This document shows positions 47,279 through 58,442 of a stretch of 64,000 bases of DNA, piece by piece. A program made the translations under genes and the position numbers. The DNA is taken from positions 186,001 to 250,000 of the forward strand of contig CALQKH020000002.1 in assembly GCA_943331105.2 (NCBI GenBank), written 5' to 3'. The stretch comes from Akkermansia muciniphila. Its GTDB lineage: Bacteria > Pseudomonadota > Gammaproteobacteria > Burkholderiales > Burkholderiaceae_C. Within the stretch, counting starts at the first letter, position 1. Each line of letters begins with the position of its first letter. The notes beneath the pieces are model-generated. The model did no database searches. It was not told the origin of the DNA and saw only the letters and a list, made by a program, of their open reading frames with translations.

Positions 47279-48024
47279 AAAGTTTGCAAGTCCAGCATCA
47301 TTTGGCGGGTGCGCAAAGCGCCTACACCGCAATGGTAGTTGAGCATGAGGCGCAAGGGGCGCTGAAGCTGCACCAGCAGGTCGGCGCATTCGCGCAGCAA
47401 AGCCGCCAAGGGGCTAGGGGATGCCAACGCCGCATGCAGCGCCAGCCACTGTTCCCCACGCAAGGCGTGGCGCGGGTCATCGCTCACCCACTGCAAGCCC
47501 GCTTCGGGCACGAGCTCGTAACTCTCCGTGGGCGACAAAGGCTTGAGCGTCAGGGTCTGCAGGTTCAGCGCGGGCAGCAAGCCCATTTCTTTGAGCAGCA
47601 GCAGCTCAAAGCCACGCAAAGCCCATTGCAGGGCATCGGGGTCGCCACTGGCCAGCAGGCGCACAGCCGCGGCATACACCTCAAACAACTGCGGGTGCGG
47701 GTCATCACGCGCGGTCAGGCGCATCAGCAGCTCATTGAGGTAATAACCGGACAGCAAGGCCTCACCCGTGGGCATGACGTGGCCGCCCACCCATTCGGCC
47801 GATTTGAGGGTGCGGATGTCGCCGTCGCCACCAAAAGCCAGCGACAAAGGCTGCAAAGGCAAGAGCACCGGGCGAAAGCCAGACGTGGGCCGTTTGGCCC
47901 CTTTGGCCACCAAAGCCACCCGGCCATGTTGGCGGGTGAAGACCTCGAGGATCAGGCTGGTTTCGCTCCAGTCGTAGCGGTGCAGCACATAGGCTGGCTC
48001 CTCTGCGATCCGCTTGGTGGCCAT
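47275..48024 (-). CDS. recO: DNA repair protein RecO
   Basis: Recombination mediator that loads RecA with RecR. The 249-residue protein has the OB-fold start [20 protein letters not shown] and [20 protein letters not shown], followed by the helical domain [20 protein letters not shown]. The zinc-site cysteines of some RecO proteins are not conserved, as usual in this group. The ATG at 48024 is 11 bases after the era stop. Confidence 0.94.
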   Translation of the reverse strand: MATKRIAEEPAYVLHRYDWSETSLILEVFTRQHGRVALVAKGAKRPTSGFRPVLLPLQPLSLAFGGDGDIRTLKSAEWVGGHVMPTGEALLSGYYLNELLMRLTARDDPHPQLFEVYAAAVRLLASGDPDALQWALRGFELLLLKEMGLLPALNLQTLTLKPLSPTESYELVPEAGLQWVSDDPRHALRGEQWLALHAALASPSPLAALLRECADLLVQLQRPLRLMLNYHCGVGALRTRQMMLDLQTL

Positions 48025-48035
48025 TGGCAGTGGAA

Positions 48036-49091
48036 TTACTCGTAACCGAAGCTGCGCACGCGGGCTTCGTCGTCGGCCCAACCCGAACGCACTTTGACCC
48101 ACAACTCGATGAAGACTTTGGCGTCCAGCAGCTTTTCCAGCTCCACGCGGGTCTCGGTGCCGATGCGCTTGAGCTTTTCGCCCTTGTCGCCGATCACCAT
48201 GGCCTTGTGGCCTTCACGCTCGACCACGATGGTGGCGGCAATGCGCAGCATGCGCTTGGCGGTGCGACCGGCCTCTTCCTCAAACTTGTCGATCACCACG
48301 GTGGAGGTGTAAGGCAGCTCGTCACCCGTCAGGCGAAAGAGCTTTTCGCGCACCATTTCGCTGGCCAGGAACTTCTCGCTGCGGTCGGTGAGTTCGTCTT
48401 CGGCATGCCACCAGGGCTGCTCGGGCAGGTATTTTTCGCAAATGCCCAATAGGCGCTCGATGTCCTTAGGCTGCTTGGCCGACATGGGCACGAACTCGGT
48501 GAAGGCATGGCGCTCTTGCATGCTTTGCAGCCAGGGCGCGATGTCGCCACGGCGGTGCACGTTGTCCAGTTTGTTGGCCACCAGCAAGACTGGAATGCCG
48601 GGCTTGAGCAGCGCCAGCACTTTGGCATCGGCCGTGGTGAAGCTGCCCGCCTCGACCACGAACAGCACCAGGTCCACATCGCTCACCGCGCCGACCACGG
48701 TTTTGTTCAGCGACTTGTTGAGCGCGGTGCCATGGATGGTCTGGAAACCCGGTGTGTCCACGAACACATACTGGGCAGCGCCCTGGGTGCGGATGCCGGT
48801 GATGCGGTGGCGCGTGGTTTGGGCCTTGCGCGAGGTGATGCTGATCTTTTGACCGACCAAGGCGTTGAGCAAAGTGGACTTGCCCACGTTGGGTTTTCCC
48901 ACAATGGCCACCAGGCCGCAGCGCTGACCTTCCACCGGCACAGGCGCGGGTGCGGCAGCAACCGGCGCCAAAGAAGCGTCCTCCGAGGATGAGCGTGGCT
49001 GAATCGTCACACCCGCGATTTGAACGGGGCGGCGCATGGTTTGCTCTTGCGGCGTGCGTTCAGTTTCAGGCGTTTTTTTGTCGGTGCTCAT
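48036..49091 (-). CDS. era: GTPase Era
   Basis: Ribosome-assembly GTPase that binds the 16S rRNA 3' end. The 351-residue protein has G1 [15 protein letters not shown], the switch region [10 protein letters not shown]3 VDTPGFQT, G4 NKLD and a C-terminal KH domain with [20 protein letters not shown]. It has an extension of about 55 residues before the GTPase domain, rich in Thr, Ser, Pro and Ala ([17 protein letters not shown]...), longer than the standard Era. The ATG at 49091 overlaps the rnc stop (ATGA). A downstream ATG before RRPVQIAG is an alternative. Confidence 0.94.
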   Translation of the reverse strand: MSTDKKTPETERTPQEQTMRRPVQIAGVTIQPRSSSEDASLAPVAAAPAPVPVEGQRCGLVAIVGKPNVGKSTLLNALVGQKISITSRKAQTTRHRITGIRTQGAAQYVFVDTPGFQTIHGTALNKSLNKTVVGAVSDVDLVLFVVEAGSFTTADAKVLALLKPGIPVLLVANKLDNVHRRGDIAPWLQSMQERHAFTEFVPMSAKQPKDIERLLGICEKYLPEQPWWHAEDELTDRSEKFLASEMVREKLFRLTGDELPYTSTVVIDKFEEEAGRTAKRMLRIAATIVVEREGHKAMVIGDKGEKLKRIGTETRVELEKLLDAKVFIELWVKVRSGWADDEARVRSFGYE

Positions 49092-49792
49092 GCGGCGCTT
49101 TCGGATTTCAGGATCTGCAGCATGGCGGCGGCCGCTGCTTGTTCGGCGGCGCGACGCGATGCGCCCGAGCCTTGTTGGGTTTGGCGCAATTCGGTCACTT
49201 CGCAAGAAACCTCGAACTGCTGCCGGTGGGCGGCGCCAGAAGTGCCAACCACGGTGTATTTGGGCAACGCCAGTTTGCGCCCTTGCAACCACTCCTGAAG
49301 CTCGGTCTTGGGATCTTTGCCCACGGCCTGCATGTCGGGTTTGATGTCAACTTTGGCAAACAGGCGCTCGATCAAGGCTTGGGCTGCTGCGTAACCACCA
49401 TCAAGGTAGACCGCACCGATGATGGCCTCAAGCGCGTCAGCCAAGATAGAGGGGCGACCTTGACCGCCCGAGCGCATCTCGCCCTCGCCCAAGCGCATCA
49501 CAGCAGGCAAATCCAAGGTTTTAGCCAATTGGTGCAAGGTGTCTTGCTTGACCAAATTGGCCCGCACCCGAGACAAATCGCCTTCGGGCAAATTGGCCAG
49601 TTGCGTGTAGAGCAAGTGAGCCACAGACAGGTTGAGTACGGAGTCTCCCAAAAACTCCAAGCGCTCATTGTGGTCAGCGCTGAAACTGCGGTGCGTTACC
49701 GCTTGTTGCAACAAACTGGCTTGGCGGAATGCGTAACCCAAGCGTGTTTGCAACTCTGACAAGGACAAGGTGGCAGACGTTGAGGTGTTCAC
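49088..49792 (-). CDS. rnc: ribonuclease III
   Basis: Cleaves double-stranded RNA in rRNA maturation and mRNA control. The protein has the signature [20 protein letters not shown], the second metal-site stretch [18 protein letters not shown], and a C-terminal dsRNA-binding domain ([20 protein letters not shown] to the end). No ATG is available: I choose GTG at 49792 (GTG AAC ACC), giving 234 residues, because GAGG lies five bases before it. TTG at 49834 would start inside lepB; GTG at 49798 lacks a ribosome site. Confidence 0.92.
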   Translation of the reverse strand: MNTSTSATLSLSELQTRLGYAFRQASLLQQAVTHRSFSADHNERLEFLGDSVLNLSVAHLLYTQLANLPEGDLSRVRANLVKQDTLHQLAKTLDLPAVMRLGEGEMRSGGQGRPSILADALEAIIGAVYLDGGYAAAQALIERLFAKVDIKPDMQAVGKDPKTELQEWLQGRKLALPKYTVVGTSGAAHRQQFEVSCEVTELRQTQQGSGASRRAAEQAAAAAMLQILKSESAA

Positions 49793-49799
49793 GCTCACC

Positions 49800-50765
49800 T
49801 CAATTGAAAGCGCCGATGCGCTTGAGATTGCCAAAGTTCATCCAGACAAAAAAGGCTTTGCCGACGATGTTGGCGTCCGGCACAAAGCCGAAGTAACGGG
49901 AGTCTAAGGAGTTGTCGCGGTTGTCACCCATCATGAAGTAGTGACCTGCAGGCACTTTGCAAGTCACGCCTTCGACGGTGTAGTTGCAGTTTTCGCGTCC
50001 AGGAAACTGGTCGGCCCCGGGGACAAATGCAGGACGGTCATCGTCTTGCAAGGTCTGATAGGTCTTGGTACCCAGGGTTTCACGGCGGTGCTTGTGATAA
50101 CGCATGGTGGATTCATCAAAGAAATCGGGCAAGACTTCGGTCGGAACAGGTTGGCCGTTGATGCTGAGCGTTTTGTTGATGTAGGCCACCTCATCGCCCG
50201 GAAGTGCGACCACGCGCTTGATGTAGTCGACACTGGGCTTGGGAGGGTAGCGGAACACCATCACATCACCGCGCTGCACGGGCGTGCCCTCGGTCAACTG
50301 GGTGTTGGCCACTGGCAAGCGAATGCCGTAATGAAATTTGTTCACCAATATCAGATCGCCGATGTGCAGCGTCGGAATCATGGAGCCGGAAGGAATCTTG
50401 AAAGGCTCAAATAAGAAAGAGCGCAGCACAAAAACCACCACAATCACAGGGAACAAGCCCGCTGTCCAGTCCAGCCACCAAGGCTGCATGAGCAGTTTCT
50501 CGCGGGACTCGCGGATATCTGTGTCCACTTTATCGATGCCCATTTTGGCCAACTCGGCACGGCGCTGGGCGGTTTCGGCTTCAAGCTTCAACACCGCTTT
50601 TTGGCGCTGAGGCAAAAAGAAAAAGCGCTCGGCCAGCCAATAAATGCCGGTGACCACGGTAGCCAACAGCAACAACAGCGCAAAGTTGCCCTCGATGAAA
50701 CCCAGATACCAAGAACCGGCATAGCCAACAAAAGCGGCCAAGACCATAGACGTGATGAACTGCAT
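49800..50765 (-). CDS. lepB: signal peptidase I
   Basis: Removes signal peptides at the outer face of the inner membrane. The 321-residue protein has two N-terminal membrane segments (about 2-22 and 29-46) and a third hydrophobic stretch near 103-117, the catalytic Ser128 in [14 protein letters not shown] and Lys183 in [15 protein letters not shown]. Its ATG shares one base with the lepA stop (TGATG). Confidence 0.97.
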   Translation of the reverse strand: MQFITSMVLAAFVGYAGSWYLGFIEGNFALLLLLATVVTGIYWLAERFFFLPQRQKAVLKLEAETAQRRAELAKMGIDKVDTDIRESREKLLMQPWWLDWTAGLFPVIVVVFVLRSFLFEPFKIPSGSMIPTLHIGDLILVNKFHYGIRLPVANTQLTEGTPVQRGDVMVFRYPPKPSVDYIKRVVALPGDEVAYINKTLSINGQPVPTEVLPDFFDESTMRYHKHRRETLGTKTYQTLQDDDRPAFVPGADQFPGRENCNYTVEGVTCKVPAGHYFMMGDNRDNSLDSRYFGFVPDANIVGKAFFVWMNFGNLKRIGAFN

Positions 50766-52573
50766 CAATCTTCCACCTGCAAAATGGCCAAGAATGCCTC
50801 TTGTGGCACCTCAACCGAACCAATTTGTTTCATGCGCTTTTTACCGGCTTTTTGCTTTTCCAGCAGTTTGCGTTTGCGCGAAATGTCGCCACCGTAGCAC
50901 TTGGCCAAAACGTTCTTGCGCAAGGCCTTGATGCTTTCCCGGGCAATGATGTTGGCGCCAATCGCGGCCTGGATCGCCACGTCGAACATTTGGCGGCTGA
51001 TGATCTCGCGCATCTTAGCCACCACCGCCCGGCCCCGGTACTGAGACTGCGAACGGTGCACGATGATGGAAAGCGCATCGACTTTCTCGCCATTGAGCAA
51101 AATGTCAACTTTGACCACATCGGATGCGCGGAACTCTTTGAATTCGTAATCCATCGAGGCATAACCTCGGCTCACAGATTTGAGCTTGTCAAAGAAGTCC
51201 AGAACGATCTCGCCCAGCGGCATTTCGTAGGTCAGCATGACCTGACGACCGTGATAAGCCATATTGAGCTGCACGCCACGTTTTTGGTTGGCCAGCGTCA
51301 TGACGGGGCCCACATAGTCTTGCGGCATGTACAAATGCACCGTGACGATGGGCTCACGGATTTCTTGCAACTTACCTTGGTCGGGCATCTTGGAGGGGTT
51401 TTCCACCAACACGACCTCGCCACCTGGCTGGACCACTTGGTAAACCACGCTGGGCGCAGTGGTGATCAGATCCTGGTCAAACTCACGCTCCAAGCGCTCT
51501 TGCACGATTTCCATGTGCAACAAACCCAAGAAACCACAACGGAAACCAAAGCCCAGCGCTTGCGAGACTTCAGGTTCGTAGTGCAAGGATGCGTCATTGA
51601 GCTTGAGCTTTTCAAGTGCGTCGCGCAGTCCATCGTATTGGTTGGCCTCGGTGGGGTACAAACCAGCAAAGACCTGTGGCTGGATTTCCTTGAAGCCAGG
51701 CAGCGCCTCCGCAGCAGGCCCCAAATTGTTAGGCAGCTTCTTTTCCAGCGTCACGGTGTCGCCCACCTTGGCGGCTTGCAACTCCTTGATGCCGGCAATG
51801 ATGTAACCCACTTCACCCGCTCTCAAAGACTGGCGCGGCTCGTTGGCGGGGGTGAATACACCCAGGCTGCCCGCTTCGTAGACCGCGTTGCTGGCCATCA
51901 TCTTGATGCGCTCGTTTTTGAGCAGCTGACCATCGACCACACGCACCAACATCACCACACCCACATAACTGTCGAACCAGCTGTCGATGATCATCGCGCG
52001 CAGCGGCGCATCGGGGTTGCCCTTAGGCGGAGGAATGCGGGCCACCACGGCTTCCAGGATTTCTTCGATGCCCATGCCGGTCTTGGCCGAACAGGGAATC
52101 GCATCGGTGGCATCAATGCCGATCACATCCTCGACTTCGCTGCGTGCGTTGTCTGGATCGGCGTTGGGCAAATCCATTTTATTGAGCACTGGCACCACCT
52201 CGACACCCAAGTCCAGGGCGGTGTAACAGTTGGCCACGGTCTGGGCTTCCACGCCTTGGCTGGCGTCAACCACCAGCAAAGCACCTTCGCAGGCCGAGAG
52301 CGAACGCGACACTTCATAAGAGAAGTCCACATGGCCGGGGGTATCAATCAAATTGAGGTTGTAGACCTGACCATCTTTGGCCTTGTATTGCAGCGCGGCG
52401 GTTTGCGCCTTGATCGTGATGCCGCGCTCTTTCTCGATGTCCATCGAGTCCAGCACCTGCGCTTCCATATCCCGGGCTTCCAAGCCGCCACAGCGTTGGA
52501 TCAAGCGGTCTGCCAGCGTGGATTTGCCGTGGTCAATGTGGGCAATGATCGAAAAATTTCTGATGTGATTCAT
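50765..52573 (-). CDS. lepA: elongation factor 4 (LepA)
   Basis: Ribosome-associated GTPase implicated in translation under stress and initiation. The 602-residue protein has [20 protein letters not shown] (G1), the RGITIK switch, DTPGHVDF (G3), NKMDLP (G4) and the LepA C-terminal domain with [20 protein letters not shown]. The ATG at 52573 is used rather than TTG at 52576. A strong minus-strand terminator lies only about 40 bases upstream of the start, so lepA either has a promoter inside that short gap or is reached by read-through. Confidence 0.97.
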   Translation of the reverse strand: MNHIRNFSIIAHIDHGKSTLADRLIQRCGGLEARDMEAQVLDSMDIEKERGITIKAQTAALQYKAKDGQVYNLNLIDTPGHVDFSYEVSRSLSACEGALLVVDASQGVEAQTVANCYTALDLGVEVVPVLNKMDLPNADPDNARSEVEDVIGIDATDAIPCSAKTGMGIEEILEAVVARIPPPKGNPDAPLRAMIIDSWFDSYVGVVMLVRVVDGQLLKNERIKMMASNAVYEAGSLGVFTPANEPRQSLRAGEVGYIIAGIKELQAAKVGDTVTLEKKLPNNLGPAAEALPGFKEIQPQVFAGLYPTEANQYDGLRDALEKLKLNDASLHYEPEVSQALGFGFRCGFLGLLHMEIVQERLEREFDQDLITTAPSVVYQVVQPGGEVVLVENPSKMPDQGKLQEIREPIVTVHLYMPQDYVGPVMTLANQKRGVQLNMAYHGRQVMLTYEMPLGEIVLDFFDKLKSVSRGYASMDYEFKEFRASDVVKVDILLNGEKVDALSIIVHRSQSQYRGRAVVAKMREIISRQMFDVAIQAAIGANIIARESIKALRKNVLAKCYGGDISRKRKLLEKQKAGKKRMKQIGSVEVPQEAFLAILQVED

Positions 52574-52612
52574 CAACGAAGTTCTGCAAATAGGAGTGGA
52601 TCAATGATCCGG

Positions 52613-52648
52613 AAAAGAAAAAAGGGCGCGTCTGGTGGTGACGCGCCC
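52613..52648 (-). terminator. strong rho-independent terminator upstream of lepA
   Basis: On the minus strand GGGCGCGTC, loop ACCACCA and GACGCGCCC form a nine-base-pair stem followed by TTTTTTCTTTT. It would stop transcripts from mucD or from the promoter-like box at 52689-52694 before lepA. Confidence 0.85.
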
Positions 52649-52683
52649 TGAACCAACAATCAATGGCAACTGCGATAGTTGGG
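52613..52683 (-). ncRNA. candidate small RNA or lepA leader attenuator
   Basis: A -10-like TACAAT (minus strand, 52694-52689) would start a transcript near 52683 that ends at the terminator above, giving about 70 nt. The RNA could form a 5' hairpin (CAACT ... AGTTG) before the terminator stem. No family is recognised. It could instead be the attenuated leader of lepA. Confidence 0.35.
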
Positions 52684-52764
52684 ACCTCATTGTAGGCAAA
52701 ATGGCCCATTCGCACAGCCCCAACTTCGGGTCCAGCAGGTCGTTGCAGACAAGCAACACAGAAT

Positions 52765-52831
52765 TTATACACAACTTATCCACAATAGAGCCAGCTTCAA
52801 AGTGAACAACTTGTGGGCTGTCTGTGGATCA
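52765..52831. promoter_or_regulatory. cluster of DnaA boxes
   Basis: TTATACACA (52765-52773) and TTATCCACA (52776-52784) both match the DnaA-box consensus TTATNCACA exactly, in the same direction and 11 bp apart, one helical turn. A third, inverted, with one mismatch (TGTGGATCA) lies at 52823-52831. No dnaA, dnaN or rpmH gene is near, so this is not clearly the chromosome origin. Confidence 0.55.
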
Positions 52832-53066
52832 TCGGTGGACACCTGTTTGAAATATCGCATGGTGAATCCAGGCCTGCTTCTGACACCATAAATCGTCGTT
52901 CAAGACCCATGATTTTAGCCAAATTCGTCATGACCGACGAAAAATGTTAGTGTTCGCACACGTTGAAAAAATTTTCAGGCAGCGCAAAAAAACCAAAAAA
53001 ATCACAAAGACCCTACAAGCTTAAAACCCATAGGGATTTCAGGTTTTATAAGGGCATGGGCTTGCA

Positions 53067-54539
53067 TCAGGGTGCAGGACGGATGGTCACAAAGTCAGCC
53101 GCATTGCCCCTGCGAATCAACACGCTGACGGGTTTGGTCTTGTCCAAACGGGCCACCAAGGCCTCAAAGACCTGTACCGATGGCACCTCGGCATTGGCAA
53201 CAGCCAAGATCAAATCACCCTCCCGAATTCCAGCCCGGGCTGCCGCATCGAGCGCAGCATCCACGCGAACACCGGCACGAACACGCGATTCTTTGCGCTG
53301 TTCGTCAGACAAATCGCTCAAAGTGAGGCCCAAATGCGCAACCGTGGCGGGTGGTGTTTGTTTCTCAGGCACCACAGCCGCTGTTTTCTCAGGTTCCACC
53401 TCGGCCACCGTGACAGACAGATCGCGGTTACTGCCGCGTCTGAAAACGGTCAGTGTCACGCGGTTGCCGGGCGGCGTATTTCCCACTGCGCGAGGTAGAT
53501 CGGCGGTTTTCTCAATGGGTTTGCCGTCAAAGCGCAGGATGATGTCGCCTGCCTCCAAACCCGCTTTTTCTGCTGGTGAACCCTCTTCGACGCCTCGGAC
53601 CAAAACACCTTGCGCTTTGCCCAAACCTATCGATTCGGCCACATCCTTGGTCACGGGCGCAATTTGAACGCCGATTCGACCGCGACTGACACGACCCTTC
53701 GAGCGCAACTGGTCACTCACACGGGTGGCCTCGTCCATGGGAATGGCAAAAGAAATACCCATGAACCCACCTGAACGCGAGTAGATTTGGCTGTTGATGC
53801 CCACCACTTCGCCCCGCATGTTGATCAATGGTCCACCCGAATTGCCGGGATTGATGGCGACATCGGTTTGAATGAAAGGCAAGAAGTCTCCCGTATCGCG
53901 TTGCTTGGCACTCACGATGCCGGCGGTGACGGTATTGTCCAAACCAAAAGGCGAACCGATGGCCATGACCCATTCACCCACTCGCAGGCGACTGACATCG
54001 CCCACTTTCACAGCCGGCAAGCCCGAAGCCTCGATTTTCACAACCGCCACATCCGTTCTTTTATCAGCACCCACAATGCGCGCCTTGAATTCACGCTTAT
54101 CGGGCAACGTGACCAAGACCTCCTCCGCGCCTTCGACCACATGCGCGTTGGTCATGATGAAACCATCTGCACTCAAGATGAAACCTGAACCCACGCCTCG
54201 GGGTTGAGCCTCAGGTGAGGGTGAGGGTCGATTCGGTCTGGGGGCTTGCCTTGGCGCGTTGGGCATCGGCACCCCAAAGAAGCGCCGAAACAACTCTTGC
54301 ATTTCTTCATCGGCCCCGCCCGATGCGGGGGCAGTGGTTCGCGCTTTTTCAAGGGTGCGAATGTTCACCACTGAGGGGCCAACGCGCTCGACCAATTCGG
54401 TGAAGTCTGGCAAACCCCTGACCAACGCTCCCGAGGATTGCGCCAAAGCAGCGGCCGAGGGGATGAAGACCAAACCTGAAACCAAGGCACCGCTCAAAAG
54501 AGCTGCTGTCGCAGCTTGGGTCCAATTTTTTTTGCTCAC
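53067..54539 (-). CDS. mucD: periplasmic Do-family serine endoprotease (MucD/DegP-like)
   Basis: Periplasmic protease-chaperone for misfolded envelope proteins. The 490-residue protein has a signal peptide (about 1-34, ending AAALAQ), a trypsin-like domain with triad His133 (TNAHVVEGA), Asp163 (KRTDVAVVK) and Ser234 (NPGNSGGPL), and two PDZ domains (about 280-375 and 395-488). The start is GTG at 54539 with a perfect AAGGAGG five bases upstream. In relatives it is the last gene of rpoE-rseA-rseB-mucD; those regulators are absent upstream here. Confidence 0.94.
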   Translation of the reverse strand: MSKKNWTQAATAALLSGALVSGLVFIPSAAALAQSSGALVRGLPDFTELVERVGPSVVNIRTLEKARTTAPASGGADEEMQELFRRFFGVPMPNAPRQAPRPNRPSPSPEAQPRGVGSGFILSADGFIMTNAHVVEGAEEVLVTLPDKREFKARIVGADKRTDVAVVKIEASGLPAVKVGDVSRLRVGEWVMAIGSPFGLDNTVTAGIVSAKQRDTGDFLPFIQTDVAINPGNSGGPLINMRGEVVGINSQIYSRSGGFMGISFAIPMDEATRVSDQLRSKGRVSRGRIGVQIAPVTKDVAESIGLGKAQGVLVRGVEEGSPAEKAGLEAGDIILRFDGKPIEKTADLPRAVGNTPPGNRVTLTVFRRGSNRDLSVTVAEVEPEKTAAVVPEKQTPPATVAHLGLTLSDLSDEQRKESRVRAGVRVDAALDAAARAGIREGDLILAVANAEVPSVQVFEALVARLDKTKPVSVLIRRGNAADFVTIRPAP

Positions 54540-54616
54540 GAAAGCCTCCTTGTCGTCTTTAAATGCGGATTCAACTCAATACCAGATGGGGAAGAAAAGG
54601 ACCGATTCAAGGTGGG

Positions 54617-55111
54617 CTAGTGGCGGTCAACCCCCAATTCATTTTGGATTGCATGGGTCTTTGGGCGCGAATATACAGCGCATCTAAAACCATGCCACTT
54701 TGAGGGCATCGCATCCGCTTGTAGCCATGCACTGATCAAGGGTCCTTTTACCTTGCCCTGATGGTCCACACTGTTAACCCACAACAAAAGACCCGCACCC
54801 GTATCCCATGCCACCGTCAAATGGACAGCTTGAAATTGCCCTGACAAGGCTTGCTCGGCTTGCCAAAACCAAGCATCGCCCGTCCAGAACAAGTTACCCC
54901 CCGAAATGCGTTGTTGGGGTGCCCAAAGCGCAGCAGCCAACCCACACGACAACCAGATGCCCCATGCCAGGGACACCAGAAGTGGTGTCACTTGGCTTTG
55001 AATTTGCCAAGCGATCAATCCCAAAGCAGACAGTCCGAAAGCCGACATCCCTATACAGCGGCCCCAAACAAAACGCCCCACCGGGAAAGCCACAGGCGGG
55101 GCGTTGTGCAT
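54617..55111 (-). CDS. small membrane protein of unknown function downstream of fabF
   Basis: A 164-residue protein with two hydrophobic segments (about 20-37 and 43-62, containing ALGLIAWQI and LLVSLAWGIWLSCGLAAALW) and a soluble C-terminal part with RISGGNLFWTGDAWFWQAE and WHGFRCAVYSRPKTHA. The layout (two N-terminal helices, then a small Trp-rich beta domain) recalls YgfX/CptA-type proteins, which is tentative. In related genomes a hypothetical protein often sits here before rpoE. A terminator-like hairpin overlaps codons 2-17; the second Met at residue 22 is an alternative start. Confidence 0.65.
   Translation of the reverse strand: MHNAPPVAFPVGRFVWGRCIGMSAFGLSALGLIAWQIQSQVTPLLVSLAWGIWLSCGLAAALWAPQQRISGGNLFWTGDAWFWQAEQALSGQFQAVHLTVAWDTGAGLLLWVNSVDHQGKVKGPLISAWLQADAMPSKWHGFRCAVYSRPKTHAIQNELGVDRH
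55066..55105 (-). terminator. terminator-like hairpin after fabF, inside the next gene's start
   Basis: On the minus strand AACGCCCC plus GCC pairs with GGT plus GGGGCGTT (11 base pairs, one G-U) around a 12-base loop, followed by TTTTGTTT. It begins 20 bases after the fabF stop but lies within the first codons of the 164-residue protein gene. Confidence 0.55.
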
Positions 55112-55125
55112 GGTCTTGTCTCAGG

Positions 55126-56370
55126 TCAGATGCGTTTGAACACCAAAGAACCGTTGGTACCACCGAAACCAAAGTTGTTTTTCAGGGCCACATCGATTTT
55201 CATATCGCGAGCCGTGTTGGCGCAGTAGTCCAGATCGCACTCAGGATCGGGATTGAGCAGATTGATCGTAGGCGGTACTTTTTGATGGTGCAATGCCAGC
55301 ACAGTGAACACGCTCTCAATGCCACCTGCGCCACCGAGCAGGTGACCGGTCATGGACTTGGTCGAGCTGACCACGGTTTTGTAGGCGTGGTCACCCAAAG
55401 CCGCCTTGATGGCGTTCGTTTCATTGATATCACCCAGCGGCGTGGAGGTGCCGTGTGCGTTCAAGTAGTCGATTTGGTCGGCATTGACACCCGCATTGCG
55501 CATGGCGTTCAGCATGGCGCGACGGGGGCCGTCCATGCTGGGCGCAGTCATGTGACCCGCGTCGGCGCTCATGCCGTAACCACCCAACTCGGCGTAAATT
55601 TTCGCACCACGGGCTTTGGCATGCTCGTACTCTTCGAGCACCATCACGCCGGCGCCTTCACCCAGCACAAAGCCATCGCGGTCTTTGTCCCAAGGGCGTG
55701 AGGCAGCTGCAGGGTCTTCATTGCGGGTAGACAAAGCGCGCATGGCTGCAAAGCCACCCACACCCAACGGCGAGACAGTGCCTTCGGAGCCACCAGCGAT
55801 CATCACGTCGGCATCGCCATACTCGATCAGACGACCGGCTTCGCCAATGCTGTGCAGTCCGGTGGTGCAAGCCGTGACCACGGCCAGATTAGGGCCTTTG
55901 AAGCCGTGGCGCATGGACACATGACCCGAGATCATGTTGATGATCGAGGCCGGCACAAAAAATGGGGAGATGCGACGCGCACCACGCGACACATATTCGA
56001 TGTGGGTTTCTTCGATCAATGGCAAGCCACCAATGCCTGAACCAATCACCACACCCGTACGGCAGGCGGCTTCTTCATCCAAGGCTTCGCCAGCGGGCAG
56101 ACCGGCATCTTGGATGGCCTGTGCTGCTGCGGCGATGCCGTAGTGAATAAACCGGTCCATGGTCCTGGCTTCTTTGGCCGAGATGTAGGACTCAAGGTCA
56201 AAATTTTTGACTTCACCCACGATTCGGCACGACATGGCCGAAGCGTCAAAGCGGGTGATGGGACCAATACCGGATTGACCGGCAAGCAGGTTGGTCCATG
56301 CATCAGCGACCGTGTTGCCCACGGGGCTGACGCATCCCAAACCCGTGACAACAACGCGGCGCCGGGTCAT
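55126..56370 (-). CDS. fabF: 3-oxoacyl-[acyl-carrier-protein] synthase II
   Basis: Elongating condensing enzyme of fatty-acid synthesis. The 414-residue protein has the thiolase fold with the nucleophile Cys in [15 protein letters not shown] and the two histidines in [11 protein letters not shown] and [13 protein letters not shown]. The ATG is six bases after the acpP stop. Last gene of the fab cluster. Confidence 0.98.
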   Translation of the reverse strand: MTRRRVVVTGLGCVSPVGNTVADAWTNLLAGQSGIGPITRFDASAMSCRIVGEVKNFDLESYISAKEARTMDRFIHYGIAAAAQAIQDAGLPAGEALDEEAACRTGVVIGSGIGGLPLIEETHIEYVSRGARRISPFFVPASIINMISGHVSMRHGFKGPNLAVVTACTTGLHSIGEAGRLIEYGDADVMIAGGSEGTVSPLGVGGFAAMRALSTRNEDPAAASRPWDKDRDGFVLGEGAGVMVLEEYEHAKARGAKIYAELGGYGMSADAGHMTAPSMDGPRRAMLNAMRNAGVNADQIDYLNAHGTSTPLGDINETNAIKAALGDHAYKTVVSSTKSMTGHLLGGAGGIESVFTVLALHHQKVPPTINLLNPDPECDLDYCANTARDMKIDVALKNNFGFGGTNGSLVFKRI

Positions 56371-56376
56371 CGTCGA

Positions 56377-57414
<1,038 letters not shown>

Positions 57415-57418
<4 letters not shown>

Positions 57419-58365
57419 ACCAACAGTCCTTTCACTTCGGCCAAAGTGGCCGGGTCATACAGCGGCACGCCGTTCAATTCAGGGTCAATGCGCTTGGTCA
57501 TGCCGGCCAGCACCTTGCCAGGGCCGCATTCGACCAAGGTGGTCGCGCCACGGGCCTTGATGGCCTGCACGCATTCGACCCAGCGCACCGGTCCAAAGGC
57601 TTGACGGTACAGCGCATCACGGATGCGGTCAGCATCGGTTTCGATGGCCACATCGATGTTGTTGAGCACCGGGATCTGCGGCACCCCTAAAGAAAGGGTG
57701 GCCAACTGTTCACGCAGCTTTTCGGCCGCAGGTTTCATCAGGCTCGAATGGAAAGGCGCCGACACAGGCAAAATCAGTGCACGCTTGGCCCCCATGCCCT
57801 TGAGCACTTCGCAGGCTTTGTCCACCGCAGCCTTGCTGCCCGCAATCACGGTTTGCGCTGCGTCATTGAAATTCACGGCCTCAACCACTTCAGCACTGCC
57901 AATACCAAAGCTGGCTTGAGCAGCTTGGCAGCCCTCGATCACCTTGTCCGAGGCCAAGCCCAAAATGGCAGCCATGGCGCCCACGCCCACGGGCACGGCT
58001 TCTTGCATGGCCGAGGCACGCAGGCGCACCAGCGGCGCTGCTTGCGTCAAGGTCAAAACACCCGAGGCCACCAAGGCACTGTATTCGCCCAACGAGTGAC
58101 CAGCCACCACAGACGGTTTGGCACCGCCCTCAAACAGCCAGGCGCGGTAGGCCGCCACAGCCGACACCAGCATCACAGGCTGTGTGTTGGTGGTCATCGC
58201 CAGCGCCTCTTTGGGGCCTTCGTGAATCAGCTGGGCGACGTTTTCACCCAAGGCATCGGAGGCCTCATTCAAAGTTTCGAGGACCACGGGGTGGTCGCCC
58301 CAAGCGTCGAGCATGCCGACAGATTGGGAACCTTGGCCAGGAAAAACAAAAGCAAATGAAGTCAT
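57415..58365 (-). CDS. fabD: malonyl-CoA-[acyl-carrier-protein] transacylase
   Basis: Loads malonyl groups on ACP. The 316-residue protein starts TSFAFVFPGQGSQSVGML and has the catalytic Ser in VAGHSLGEYSALVASG and the His in LPVSAPFHSSLMKPA. The ATG at 58365 is the family start; the reading frame continues upstream but without similarity. 77 bases separate it from fabH. Confidence 0.97.
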
Positions 58366-58442
58366 GTACAAATTGAGTATTTGGAATGAACTGGGTCTGG
58401 CCAACAGGCAGTGCAAACGGAATTGATCCAGTCGGAGTCTGG

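Larger units (their letters stand above)
52574..53066. other. 493-base non-coding gap between mucD and lepA
   Basis: No protein gene is supported here. The gap is clearly richer in A and T than its neighbours. From lepA outward it holds a terminator (52613-52648), a -10-like box (52689-52694), DnaA boxes (52765-52831) and A-tract stretches at 52966-53000. In relatives this interval is usually short. Confidence 0.7.

Noticed and set aside
49793..49834. Upstream TTG and GTG starts for rnc
   Set aside because: TTG at 49834 lies inside lepB and GTG at 49798 has no ribosome site; GTG at 49792 has GAGG at five bases.
50801..52651. 616-codon open frame on the plus strand opposite lepA
   Set aside because: Antisense of lepA with shadow-type composition (His, Gln, Leu-rich) and no motifs; it also runs through the upstream terminator.
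52574..53066. The chromosome origin itself
   Set aside because: Only two exact DnaA boxes are present and no dnaA, dnaN, gyrB, rpmH or parAB gene is nearby; gene orientation does not change at this point.
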